From an uncultured Eubacteriales bacterium (lineage in GTDB: Bacteria > Bacillota > Clostridia > Lachnospirales > Lachnospiraceae), in NCBI GenBank assembly GCA_900548855.1, contig URMF01000001.1, positions 166,345 through 230,344 on the forward strand: a stretch of DNA of 64,000 nucleotides, in the 5' to 3' direction. The notes below the pieces were generated by a model that saw only the letters and a program-made list of their open reading frames with translations, had not been told where the DNA came from and did no database searches. Below, one piece after another: positions 52,245 through 61,185 of this stretch. The position numbers were made by a program, and so were the translations under genes. The number at the start of each line of letters is the position of its first letter. Position 1 is the first letter of the stretch.

Positions 52245-53363
52245 CTACTCTGTAAAATCATATAAAGAAATATCCTTCCAAATACTACCTGCAAAATCCG
52301 GTTCCTCACTTACCCCAGTTTCTTTATACCATTCCTTTTTCTTTTCTGCTATCTTTTCCTCCTCCAAATCTGCTTTGTAATAGCTCATAATCTGGTCTGC
52401 CAATTCCTGGTTGTTAACCTCCACCATTTTTAAAATTGCATAACAGCTTTCTGTCTCTATTACCGGACTATATTCATTTTCTTTTAAAGATTCTGCATAT
52501 TCTGAAAAAGGAGTTCCAAAGCTTCCGGTAAGATTGCTCTCCTCCCCAGAATATGCTGACACTCCATATTTTTCTGCAATTTCTTCTATGCGGGCACCAT
52601 CTGACAATTCTCTATACGCCTCATCTGCATCTTTTTTGCGCCGGGCAATCATTTCCTCAGAAAGCATAACCGGAGTCTTTCCGTCCTCCTGTCTTTTATA
52701 ATCGCCATCCTCCGTCATCTCTACCTTAGGAAAAAAAAGTATATACATGGTAGCATAATTCTGGTCCTCCACTGTCACTTCTTTCTTAACTGACTCCTCC
52801 AGCTTCTTTACCAGATATCTTTGTTTATACACCTCTGTCACACAATCCTGTGTGATTCCCAACCGGTTTAATGTGGTTCCATTTATACTACCCATAAACT
52901 GTACCACATCACTCCGGACAGATTTTTCTTCTTCCTCAGAAAGCACAATTCCCTGCTTTTTTGCAATACTATACATAACCTTATAATCCCGAATCAGTTC
53001 CAAAATCTGCTGCTTGTAATATTCTGACGCTTTACTTCCATCCTGTGCAGTCGTGTTTTCCAGGTAATCTCCTGTAAGGCCAAGATTTACTACGTTCTGC
53101 AGAATATAAAGATTCACCTCATCCAGATAAACCTCCTCCTGTCCCACCGTAAACACCAACTGACTGGCGGGCTTCTTTCCGGTCCCGGAAAGCTTCCATA
53201 AACCAACAGCCACCAGAACAATCAACACAACAGCCGCCAGGGCAATCCATACTAACCTTTTTTTTCTACCGCTATGTGTTTCCTGCTTTTCCCCTTTTTC
53301 AGAATACAGCCTGTCTGCTTTTCTATTTTTCTGCTTACCTTGCTTCTTCTTTTTCTCTGACAT
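52245..53363 (-). CDS. Membrane-anchored SurA/PrsA-like peptidylprolyl isomerase
   Basis: A 372-aa protein with a highly basic cytosolic N-terminus (1-34), one membrane helix (about 35-58) and an external region. That region holds a SurA-N-like helical part (YKQQILELIRDYKVMYSIAKKQGI) and a parvulin-like part (ADEAYRELSDGARIEEIAEKYGVSAYSG, then SPVIETESCYAILKMVE). Unlike its neighbour it is not a lipoprotein. It sits between mfd and the PrsA-like lipoprotein gene. Catalytic parvulin residues are weak, so it may act mainly as a chaperone. Confidence 0.78.
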   Translation of the reverse strand: MSEKKKKQGKQKNRKADRLYSEKGEKQETHSGRKKRLVWIALAAVVLIVLVAVGLWKLSGTGKKPASQLVFTVGQEEVYLDEVNLYILQNVVNLGLTGDYLENTTAQDGSKASEYYKQQILELIRDYKVMYSIAKKQGIVLSEEEEKSVRSDVVQFMGSINGTTLNRLGITQDCVTEVYKQRYLVKKLEESVKKEVTVEDQNYATMYILFFPKVEMTEDGDYKRQEDGKTPVMLSEEMIARRKKDADEAYRELSDGARIEEIAEKYGVSAYSGEESNLTGSFGTPFSEYAESLKENEYSPVIETESCYAILKMVEVNNQELADQIMSYYKADLEEEKIAEKKKEWYKETGVSEEPDFAGSIWKDISLYDFTE

Positions 53364-53430
53364 GTTTTTCCTTTCAAAATATATGCTTTATCCCATAACC
53401 ACATACTTATATGCACATTGTACACTAATT

Positions 53431-56400
53431 TTATTTTTCAATCAACATATCAATATCTTCAATGATACTCTCCAGCTCATGAATAAAATTTTTAAGGCTT
53501 TTCTTTTCCAAATCCACCACAAAGCCCGAGCTGTTACCTGCCACTACCCGGATATTATTGAGGTACTTTGTTAAAAATGCTTCCAGACAGTCCATCTTCA
53601 CCTTAACTCCCGGTGCCATTTCGATATGCACCTGCTTGTTTTTATAAGTAATCGACATAATAAAGGCTTCATGTGCTCTTGCCTTAAGTCTTGCAATGGT
53701 AAGAAGATTTAACACCTCATAAGGCGGCTCTCCAAAACGGTCCGTCAGCTCATCCAGCATATCCTCATAGTCTTCCCTCGTCCACACTCCGGATATTCTC
53801 TTATAAAGCTCCAGCTTCACCATTTCATTTTTTACATAGGTTGCTGGAATATAAGCATCCACAGGAAGCTCAATAGAGGTCGTATATTCCTCCTCCGTCA
53901 GTTCTCCTTTTTGTCTTAATATGGCTTCATTTAACATTTTACAGTATAAATCATAACCTACTGCTGCCATATGCCCTGACTGGTCTGCCCCAAGCAGATT
54001 ACCGGCTCCCCGTATTTCCAAATCCCGCATGGCGATTTTAAATCCGGAGCCCAAATCCGTAAATTCACGAATTGCCTTTAACCGTTTCTCAGCCGTTTCC
54101 TTTAACATTTTATCCCGTTTGTACATTAAAAATGCATATGCCGTTTTATCGGAACGTCCCACTCTTCCTCTCAGCTGGTATAACTGGGATAACCCGAAGT
54201 TTTCTGCATCATGGATAATCATTGTATTTACATTTGCAATATCCAAACCAGTCTCAATAATAGTGGTTGTGACCAGCACATCAATCTCTTTATTAATAAA
54301 CGCAAACATAACATCCTCTAATTCCTTTTCCTTCATCTGCCCATGAGCGTAAGAAATCCTTATCTCCGGCATCATTTTGGAAAGCTCAGCAGCGATATCT
54401 GCAATATTATTAACCCTGTTATATACATAGTACACCTGCCCACCACGGGATAATTCCCTTGAAACAGCCTCTTTTACAAGCTCCGGATTATACTCCAGCA
54501 CATATGTCTGGATTGCCTTTCTGTCCACTGGAGGTTCTTCTAACAGGCTCATGTCACGAATACCGATTAAGCTCATATGGAGCGTTCTCGGAATCGGTGT
54601 AGCTGTCAGTGTCAGTACATCCACATCTTTTTTCATCTGCTTGATTTTTTCCTTATGGGTTACTCCAAAGCGCTGCTCTTCATCAATAATCAGAAGACCT
54701 AAATTGCTATAATCCAAATCCTTGGACAGAAGCCGGTGTGTTCCGATAATAATGTCAATCTGCCCTTTTTTTAAATCGTCTAATGTTTTTTTCTGCTCCT
54801 TTGGTGTCAAAAACCTTGACAGCATACCAATATGAACCGGAAAATCCTGCATTCGCTCTTTAAAGGTATTGTAATGCTGCTGCGCCAGAATGGTTGTGGG
54901 CACTAAATACGCAACCTGCTTCCCATCCTGTACGGCTTTAAATGCTGCCCGGATAGCAATCTCTGTCTTTCCGTATCCCACATCTCCACAGATTAACCGG
55001 TCCATGATTTTAGAGCTCTGCATATCCTGTTTGGTTTCCTCAATCGCTTTTAACTGGTCCTCTGTCTCTTCATACGGAAACATTTCTTCAAATTCTTTCT
55101 GCCATACTGTGTCCTGTGAAAATGCATACCCCTCTTTTGACTGTCTAACAGCATAGAGTTCAACCAATTCTCTGGCAATTTCCTTTACCTGCCCCCGTAC
55201 TCTCGACTTGGTCTTTTCCCATTCCTGACCTCCCAGCTTATTGAGCTTCGGTTTCCGTCCCTCCTTGGAGGAATATTTCTGTATCAGGTCAAGCTGGGAC
55301 GCCAGAATAAACAACTTTGCACCGCCGCTATATTCAATGGCAATATAATCTTTCGTTACCTTATCTACCTCTATTTTTTCAATTCCAAGATAAATACCAA
55401 GCCCGTGCTTCTCATGCACAACATAGTCCCCAATATTTAAATCATCAAAGCTTTTGATTTTTTCTCCCGAATACAGCGGTTTCCGTTTTATACGGGCTCT
55501 TGATTTTTTCTGTCCAAATATATCGCCCTCTGTCAATACAACAAGTTTAATCTCCGGAATGCAAAAGCCAGCCCTTAACCTTCCATTCGTCACCATCATC
55601 TCTGAGGCAGCCAAAATCCTGTCCTTATCTGCCAAAAAGAAGCAATTGACATCCTGCTCCTGCAATTCTTTTGTCAAACGCTCTCCTCTGGTGGCAGAAG
55701 GAGAAAACAGCAATATACGGAACTCTTCCTTTTTCCATCTCCTAATATCCTTTAACAGCATCTCAAAATTATGATGGTAAGTTGGCACCATTTTCGTATC
55801 AAATACAAGCTTCGTCTGCGGTTCAAACAGAGAATCCTCCTTGCTTAAAATGCTGAACAAAATCGTATCCTTTGTTGCAATTTTCCCTGCCATTTCTTTG
55901 TAGTCAAATAATATGTCTGCCTGACTAGGAAGCATATAACCACCCTCTAAACGGCTTACCATACTCTCCCTGAATTCAAGCTGACATGCCTCTGCCCTTG
56001 CAAGTACATGTGCCGGGTCATCTACCATAATAAGGGTATCCTTTGGCATATAGGTAAGAAAACTGGTAAGCTCTTCATAAAAGCTTCCAATATAACTGTC
56101 AATCCCCATGGCACTATGAAAATATTCCAGTTCCTCCTTAAGACCTGCCACTTCCCGGTTGATTCTGCCATAAGCCTCTGTCTGAAAAGCTTCCTTCAGC
56201 TTTTTTGCATAGGCTTTATGCTCTTTATCAATTTTCTTAAGCCCTTTATCAATTCTTTCCTGGTCAAGAATCATCTCTGCCGCCGGATACACAGACAATA
56301 CTTCCACATTCTCTATACTGCGCTGACTCTCCACATCAAAGCTCCGGATACTGTCTATTTCCTCGCCCCAAAGCTCCACCCGGTAAGGGCACTCACTACT

Positions 56401-56946
56401 CATAGGGAAGATATCCAAAATACCCCCCCTGATTGCAAACTGTCCTACACCATCCACCCAGTCATTTCGCTCATAACCAAGTGAAACCAGACGCTTTTTC
56501 ATTTTATCCAAATTAAGTGTCTCCCCGATACGGAACGTCACTGTATTATTTTTTATCTCCTCCAGAGGAACCACCTTATTGAGCAAGGCATCAATGGATA
56601 CAACAACTGTAGAAATATCTTCCTCAATAATACTCTTTAACACTTCCATACGCTGACGCAAAATTGTATGTCCATGAATATCTGCACTGTAAAAGAGCAC
56701 ATCCTTTGCCGGATAATACAGAATATTTTTATCAAAAAAGCTGTAGGCATCTAATATCTCCTTCGCCCGGTCCTCACTGTAGGTCACAATCAGCTTAACC
56801 CGGTCTGACCCCAGACAATCCATTGTGTAATAGCGGGCAAAGCCGTCCGTTCCGCTAATTTCCACCGGAGTCTTCTTCCTTCTCCTTGCAAGTTCACATT
56901 TACTGCCCAATTCCGAAAGCCGGAAGGGCGCTCTCAACACTTCCAT
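53431..56946 (-). CDS. mfd: Transcription-repair coupling factor
   Basis: A 1171-aa SF2 translocase that removes RNA polymerase stalled at DNA damage and recruits UvrA. Seen in order: UvrB-like N-terminal region (about 1-320), the RNA-polymerase interaction domain (FDDLNIGDYVVHEKHGLGIYLGIEKIEVD), helicase motifs GDVGYGKTEIAIRA (Walker A), LLIIDEEQRFG (Walker B), LTATPIPRTL, TTIIETGLDIANVN and QLRGRVGRS, and a TRCF C-terminal domain. Normal length. It starts 46 bases after pth and precedes the foldase genes, the usual Firmicute order. Confidence 0.98.
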   Translation of the reverse strand: MEVLRAPFRLSELGSKCELARRRKKTPVEISGTDGFARYYTMDCLGSDRVKLIVTYSEDRAKEILDAYSFFDKNILYYPAKDVLFYSADIHGHTILRQRMEVLKSIIEEDISTVVVSIDALLNKVVPLEEIKNNTVTFRIGETLNLDKMKKRLVSLGYERNDWVDGVGQFAIRGGILDIFPMSSECPYRVELWGEEIDSIRSFDVESQRSIENVEVLSVYPAAEMILDQERIDKGLKKIDKEHKAYAKKLKEAFQTEAYGRINREVAGLKEELEYFHSAMGIDSYIGSFYEELTSFLTYMPKDTLIMVDDPAHVLARAEACQLEFRESMVSRLEGGYMLPSQADILFDYKEMAGKIATKDTILFSILSKEDSLFEPQTKLVFDTKMVPTYHHNFEMLLKDIRRWKKEEFRILLFSPSATRGERLTKELQEQDVNCFFLADKDRILAASEMMVTNGRLRAGFCIPEIKLVVLTEGDIFGQKKSRARIKRKPLYSGEKIKSFDDLNIGDYVVHEKHGLGIYLGIEKIEVDKVTKDYIAIEYSGGAKLFILASQLDLIQKYSSKEGRKPKLNKLGGQEWEKTKSRVRGQVKEIARELVELYAVRQSKEGYAFSQDTVWQKEFEEMFPYEETEDQLKAIEETKQDMQSSKIMDRLICGDVGYGKTEIAIRAAFKAVQDGKQVAYLVPTTILAQQHYNTFKERMQDFPVHIGMLSRFLTPKEQKKTLDDLKKGQIDIIIGTHRLLSKDLDYSNLGLLIIDEEQRFGVTHKEKIKQMKKDVDVLTLTATPIPRTLHMSLIGIRDMSLLEEPPVDRKAIQTYVLEYNPELVKEAVSRELSRGGQVYYVYNRVNNIADIAAELSKMMPEIRISYAHGQMKEKELEDVMFAFINKEIDVLVTTTIIETGLDIANVNTMIIHDAENFGLSQLYQLRGRVGRSDKTAYAFLMYKRDKMLKETAEKRLKAIREFTDLGSGFKIAMRDLEIRGAGNLLGADQSGHMAAVGYDLYCKMLNEAILRQKGELTEEEYTTSIELPVDAYIPATYVKNEMVKLELYKRISGVWTREDYEDMLDELTDRFGEPPYEVLNLLTIARLKARAHEAFIMSITYKNKQVHIEMAPGVKVKMDCLEAFLTKYLNNIRVVAGNSSGFVVDLEKKSLKNFIHELESIIEDIDMLIEK

Positions 56947-56992
56947 ATCTTCTTCCTCTAAATTTTTGTTTTTCTTCCCCTACAAAAAACTT

Positions 56993-57556
56993 TTATTTTC
57001 CATTATATTGATTCATCGCCTGTGAAATATCATCTAAGAGCAGCAGCTTCAACGCCTCACAGGCCTTATCATATCCCTGGTTCATGAGAGCCTGCTCATC
57101 CTCTGAGAAATGAGACAGCACATAATCTGCCAAATCCATCTTGGGCGGTTTCATTCCAACACCAATACGAAGCCTCGGAAATTCCTCTGTGCCAAGATGG
57201 GCAATAATATTTTTCATCCCATTGTGTCCGCCTGCACTGCCCTTTTCCCGGATACGAAGCCTTCCCACATCCAAATTGATATCATCATAAATAACGATAA
57301 TATCCTCTGGCACAACCTTATAGTATTTTGACACTAAAGCAACACACTCTCCACTAAGGTTCATAAAGGTCATAGGTTTCAGTAAAATCACGCTTTGTCC
57401 ATCTATTTTTCCCTTTCCATACGTACCCTTATGCTTCATGGTATCCAATGCTATATTATATTTGTCTGCCAATGCATCTATAACTTCAAATCCAACATTA
57501 TGCCTTGTCTTGTCATACTTGATAGTTGGATTTCCAAGTCCCACAACCAACTTCAT
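56993..57556 (-). CDS. pth: Peptidyl-tRNA hydrolase
   Basis: A 187-aa hydrolase that recycles peptidyl-tRNA released by stalled ribosomes. The motifs GLGNPTIKYDKTRHNVGFEVID (with the catalytic His), PMTFMNLSGE, DDINLDVGRLRIREKGSAGGHNGMKNI and LRIGVGMKP are complete. It starts 10 bases after the glmU-like gene and is followed by mfd. Confidence 0.98.
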   Translation of the reverse strand: MKLVVGLGNPTIKYDKTRHNVGFEVIDALADKYNIALDTMKHKGTYGKGKIDGQSVILLKPMTFMNLSGECVALVSKYYKVVPEDIIVIYDDINLDVGRLRIREKGSAGGHNGMKNIIAHLGTEEFPRLRIGVGMKPPKMDLADYVLSHFSEDEQALMNQGYDKACEALKLLLLDDISQAMNQYNGK

Positions 57557-57566
57557 AACACTTTCC

Positions 57567-58316
57567 TCATTTTTTTCCTGCCCGGTTTCTGAGAATCACT
57601 TCTGCCTCTTCTAACTGTTCCGGCGAATTCACACCCTTTATTTCGTCAACATCATCAATTACCATAGTGGCAACCTCTCCGAGTCCTTCTGATTTTACTA
57701 TCTCAATGGTATCGGTCAGGTAATATTCCCTCTGTGCATTATCATTCGTAATTATAGAAAGAGCCCTGCTCAATACAGCAGAATCAAAAATGTACATACC
57801 GGAATTAATCTCATCTACCCTCTGCTCCTCGAGAGTTGCATCCTTCTGTTCCACAATTTTAACAAACTTGCCCCAGTTATCCTTTATAATACGTCCATAT
57901 CCGATTGGGTCATCTACCCTCGCAGTCAATACTGTAATCGCATTTCCCTCTGCAATATGTGTTTCCACAAGCTTTTTCAGAGTCTTTCCTGTAATTAACG
58001 GGGTATCACCGCATAGTACCATGGTAAGTCCATCTTTTCCGATAAATTCACTGGCACATTTGACTGCATGACCGGTTCCCAACTGCTTTTCCTGGAACAC
58101 ATAAGTCACATCATTTCCCACTGCTTCCTTTACCAGCTCTGCCTTATGTCCTACCACCAGACAGATATCTGAGATATCCGCTCCTGCTTCGATTGCCGCA
58201 TCAACGGAATATTTTACCATAGGTTTTCCCAATGCTTTATGAATCACCTTTGGCAGCTCCGATTTCATACGGGTTCCCTTTCCGGCTGCCAATATTACTG
58301 CCTTTACACGTTCCAT
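57567..58316 (-). CDS. GlmU-type uridylyltransferase domain protein (no acetyltransferase domain)
   Basis: A 249-aa nucleotidyltransferase that looks like the N-terminal half of GlmU: LAAGKGTRMKSELPKVIH (9-26), QEKQLGTGHAV, LCGDTPLI, DPIGYGRII, EINSGMYIFD and YYLTDTIEI. It should convert GlcNAc-1-P and UTP to UDP-GlcNAc. The left-handed beta-helix that acetylates GlcN-1-P in full-length GlmU (about 450 aa) is missing, and pth starts 10 bases later, so there is no room for a remnant. Position between spoVG and pth is where glmU stands in other Firmicutes. Another gene must supply the acetyltransferase. Confidence 0.85.
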   Translation of the reverse strand: MERVKAVILAAGKGTRMKSELPKVIHKALGKPMVKYSVDAAIEAGADISDICLVVGHKAELVKEAVGNDVTYVFQEKQLGTGHAVKCASEFIGKDGLTMVLCGDTPLITGKTLKKLVETHIAEGNAITVLTARVDDPIGYGRIIKDNWGKFVKIVEQKDATLEEQRVDEINSGMYIFDSAVLSRALSIITNDNAQREYYLTDTIEIVKSEGLGEVATMVIDDVDEIKGVNSPEQLEEAEVILRNRAGKK

Positions 58317-58440
58317 TTTCTTCCTCCTTATATTCTAATGCTAATCAGACAATTGCGAAATTCTTTCGTTTAAAGCGTAAGCTATGCATAGCGCATTTTA
58401 TCATATTTCCCGAAAATATACTACCTTAAAATAGTTGAAA

Positions 58441-58468
58441 ACAGGATGGAAAACACTCTCCATCCTGT
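58441..58468 (-). terminator. Terminator after the LRR protein gene
   Basis: Perfect 10-bp stem ACAGGATGGA / TCCATCCTGT, loop of 8 bases, followed by TTTTC on the minus strand. Confidence 0.8.
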
Positions 58469-58481
58469 CTTAACATCTCAA

Positions 58482-59546
58482 TTATCTGCTGACTGTCAGC
58501 TTGGAAGAAACCTTCGATTTTTTCAAAAGCTTCTTATATTTACTAAGCTTTGATTTTGGAACCTTAACCTTTAACCTTTTAGCATTTCCATAGAAAGCCT
58601 TCTGTCCAATTTTCGTTATCTTTGAGGAACGGATTACCACCTGCTTTAATTTCTTACACTTATAAAAAGACATTTTGTCAATCGCCTTCACATTTTTTCC
58701 GATTGTCACCTTTGTAATCTTCTTATTATTGGCAAATGCTTTGGCTCCAATCCCCGTTACCTTATATTTTTTCCCTGCAAAGGTAATGGTATCCGGTATC
58801 GTGACCTTGCCGGCTGCCTTAGAGCCATTTGATACTTCTACTACTCTTCCTTTTGCCGATTTTGGAACCGTATACTGAAGCTTACCGGATTTAACAGTGG
58901 AACCAGGTTCAAGAACGGAACTGCTCTTCACATTCTCCGGTATCTGCACCGCATCCGGATACGAAAACAGGATTTCCATTATCAAGCTCTCCTGTTCTAT
59001 TATCTCTGCACACATCTCATAAGTATTCTCATTCACATAACAAATGATATTATATGCTTCTCCGGTATCTTCTTTTTTAACATGAATTGTGATTTTTTCA
59101 CAGGAAACATTTTGAAATACCTCTGTTCCATTATATTCATAAGTTACCTGTGCACCCTCAATATCCTGATATATATAGTCTGTATCCTCTTCCCCTAGTC
59201 CAATCTCTGAAGAATCCGCAGGACTGACATACCATTTCTTCTTCCCTGAATCATATTGATATACCAGATTGTTCCTTTCGTCCAGGTACATCTCTTCTCC
59301 CAACAACTCCACGTAGCTTGTCTTTGTATTCTTATCCAACGACATTGCCATAAATTTTTCCCGCTGTCCTTCATAAGTCATATATATCTCATATGCCAAT
59401 ACCTTCTTTGCAGACATAACGGTCTCACACTTTTCGACAATCCCCTCTGCATCCTTATTCTCTGCCGCAGAAGCCACCACCCTGCCTCCAAAAACGCCTA
59501 CTAATACAAAAAAACATACCAAAAAATATTGCATTCTCCTTTTCAT
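58482..59546 (-). CDS. Secreted protein with BspA-like leucine-rich repeats
   Basis: A 354-aa exported protein: signal peptide about residues 1-28, an N-terminal domain (about 35-205) of beta-rich character resembling outer-surface carrier-type folds (LAYEIYMTYEGQREKFMAMSLD), and about 150 C-terminal residues of BspA-type LRR_5 repeats (KYKVTGIGAKAFANNKKITKVTIGKNV). It ends in a very basic SKLSKYKKLLKKSKVSSKL tail that may bind the cell wall. The ATG at 59546 has GAGGAG 7 bases upstream; a codon at 59561 lies before that site. Found between spoVG and glmU, where it interrupts the usual order. Function unknown. Confidence 0.75.
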   Translation of the reverse strand: MKRRMQYFLVCFFVLVGVFGGRVVASAAENKDAEGIVEKCETVMSAKKVLAYEIYMTYEGQREKFMAMSLDKNTKTSYVELLGEEMYLDERNNLVYQYDSGKKKWYVSPADSSEIGLGEEDTDYIYQDIEGAQVTYEYNGTEVFQNVSCEKITIHVKKEDTGEAYNIICYVNENTYEMCAEIIEQESLIMEILFSYPDAVQIPENVKSSSVLEPGSTVKSGKLQYTVPKSAKGRVVEVSNGSKAAGKVTIPDTITFAGKKYKVTGIGAKAFANNKKITKVTIGKNVKAIDKMSFYKCKKLKQVVIRSSKITKIGQKAFYGNAKRLKVKVPKSKLSKYKKLLKKSKVSSKLTVSR

Positions 59547-59622
59547 ATATCCACTCCTCATTTTTACAAGAATTTTTGTAAAACAATGCCCATTTCATAT
59601 AAAGGCTCATTTGTTTTATAAA

Positions 59623-59650
59623 TAAGCCGGAGACTCACATCTCCGGCTTA
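59623..59650 (-). terminator. Terminator after spoVG
   Basis: Perfect 11-bp stem TAAGCCGGAGA / TCTCCGGCTTA with 6-base loop, followed by TTTATAAAA on the minus strand. Confidence 0.82.
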
Positions 59651-59676
59651 CACATTTGAAAACATTATTACACGAC

Positions 59677-59946
59677 CTATTCTCCATCCTCCTGCAGCAC
59701 CTTCTCATACTCAGCCAGAATCAACGACTGAATACGTTCCCGGGCGGTTTGGTTAATTGGATGGGCAATATCCCTATAATCACCATCTGCTGCTTTACGG
59801 CTCGGCATCGCAATAAACAATCCCTTTTCCCCTTCTATTACCTTGATATCATGAACTGCAAATTCATTATCCAGTGTAATTGATGCAACTGCTTTCATTT
59901 TCCCTTCTTTTGTAACCTTTTTAAGCCTAATATCTGTAATCTCCAT
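59677..59946 (-). CDS. spoVG: Septation/RNA-binding regulator SpoVG
   Basis: An 89-aa protein matching SpoVG throughout: MEITDIRLKKVTKEGKMKAVASITLD, the IKVIEGEKGLFIAMPSRK core and HPINQTARERIQ. In Bacillus it affects asymmetric septation; in Staphylococcus and Listeria it is a nucleic-acid-binding global regulator. AAAGGGGTG precedes the start. It has its own terminator. A perfect inverted repeat lies 27-47 bases upstream of the start codon. Confidence 0.97.
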   Translation of the reverse strand: MEITDIRLKKVTKEGKMKAVASITLDNEFAVHDIKVIEGEKGLFIAMPSRKAADGDYRDIAHPINQTARERIQSLILAEYEKVLQEDGE

Positions 59947-59972
59947 TTTGTTACACCCCTTTGTACTTTAAT

Positions 59973-59993
59973 ATCATGAATCCTGTTCATGAT
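59973..59993. promoter_or_regulatory. Inverted repeat upstream of spoVG
   Basis: ATCATGAA and TTCATGAT are perfect 8-bp arms around TCCTG, centred 37 bases before the spoVG start. It could be an operator or a leader stem-loop. Confidence 0.45.
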
Positions 59994-60060
59994 TACATCT
60001 AAAAATCCCTTTAAATAAGTGATTTTCCCCATCATATAAATTCTTCTCTCCAGAAAAGGA

Positions 60061-61185
60061 CTATAATGCGTAACGGAAGTTCTTCTCTACAACAACCTTA
60101 ATCTGCCCCGGCTCTGCTGTATGAATTGTATTTGCACGCAATGTATCGCGGCTTTCAACAATACAATTCTCAATGACAGAATTATCACCGATATGCACAT
60201 CGTTCAAAATAATTGAATTGCGGATAACACAATTATTCCCCACATATACTTTCTTAAATAATACTGAATTCTCTACTGTACCATTTACAATACATCCGCT
60301 GGCTATCAGACTGTTATTTACCACTGCATCCCCATTATACTTTGCAGGTGGTAAATCATCCACCTTGGAATACACATCCGGATACTGGCGGAAGAAATAG
60401 TCTCTGATATCCTTTTTCAGGAAATCCATATTGGTCTTATAATAAGAATCAATGGTACCAATATTTCTCCAATAGGAATCCATCTTATACGCATATATCT
60501 TCTTAACATTCTTGTACCGGATTAAAATATCCTTAACAAAGTCTGTTCTTCCTTCCTTTGCACATGCCTCCAACAGCTCAATCAACTGTCTTCTACGGAT
60601 AACATATACGCCAATGGAGGCGGTAGATGTCTGGGCAACCAGAGGTTTTTCCTCAAAATCGGTAACCTGCATATCCTCATTGTATTTAACAACACCAAAA
60701 CGGCTTACATCATCCTCTTCCGGATTGATATCTTTACATACAATTGTAATATCCGCACCCTTTTTAATATGCTCTTCCAACACCTTGTTGTAATCTAACT
60801 TATAAACACCGTCACCACTTGCAATTACCACATAAGGCTCATGGCTGTCCTTCAGGAAACTAATATTCTGATAAAGTGCATCTGCAGTACCCTGATACCA
60901 GAAATTATTCGTAGAGGTAATTGTCGGTGTAAATACATACAACCCTCCCTGTTTTCTACCAAAATCCCACCATTTAGATGAATTCAAATGTTCATTCAGA
61001 GAGCGTGAATTATACTGTGTAAATACCGCCACCTTCTGAATATGGGAATTTGTCATATTACTTAAAGAGAAATCAATAGCACGGTAACTACCTGTGACAG
61101 GCATTGCTGCTACCGCTCTCTTTGCAGATAACTCTCCCATTCTGCTACTGTTACCACCTGCTAAAATAATACCGATTGCTCTCAT
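60061..61185 (-). CDS. glgD: Glucose-1-phosphate adenylyltransferase, GlgD subunit
   Basis: A 374-aa regulatory subunit of ADP-glucose pyrophosphorylase. It has the nucleotidyltransferase fold (IILAGGNSSRMGELSAKRAVAAMPV) and a C-terminal left-handed beta-helix (VNNSLIASGCIVNGTVENSVLF). The catalytic region is altered compared with GlgC, as is usual for GlgD. Its start overlaps the glgC stop by 4 bases. With GlgC it controls the first committed step of glycogen synthesis. The rest of a glycogen operon is not in the window. Confidence 0.93.
   Translation of the reverse strand: MRAIGIILAGGNSSRMGELSAKRAVAAMPVTGSYRAIDFSLSNMTNSHIQKVAVFTQYNSRSLNEHLNSSKWWDFGRKQGGLYVFTPTITSTNNFWYQGTADALYQNISFLKDSHEPYVVIASGDGVYKLDYNKVLEEHIKKGADITIVCKDINPEEDDVSRFGVVKYNEDMQVTDFEEKPLVAQTSTASIGVYVIRRRQLIELLEACAKEGRTDFVKDILIRYKNVKKIYAYKMDSYWRNIGTIDSYYKTNMDFLKKDIRDYFFRQYPDVYSKVDDLPPAKYNGDAVVNNSLIASGCIVNGTVENSVLFKKVYVGNNCVIRNSIILNDVHIGDNSVIENCIVESRDTLRANTIHTAEPGQIKVVVEKNFRYAL

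Noticed and set aside
58381..58392. GCTATGCATAGC palindrome upstream of the glmU-like gene
   Set aside because: A single 12-bp palindrome without flanking support or a second copy; could be chance.
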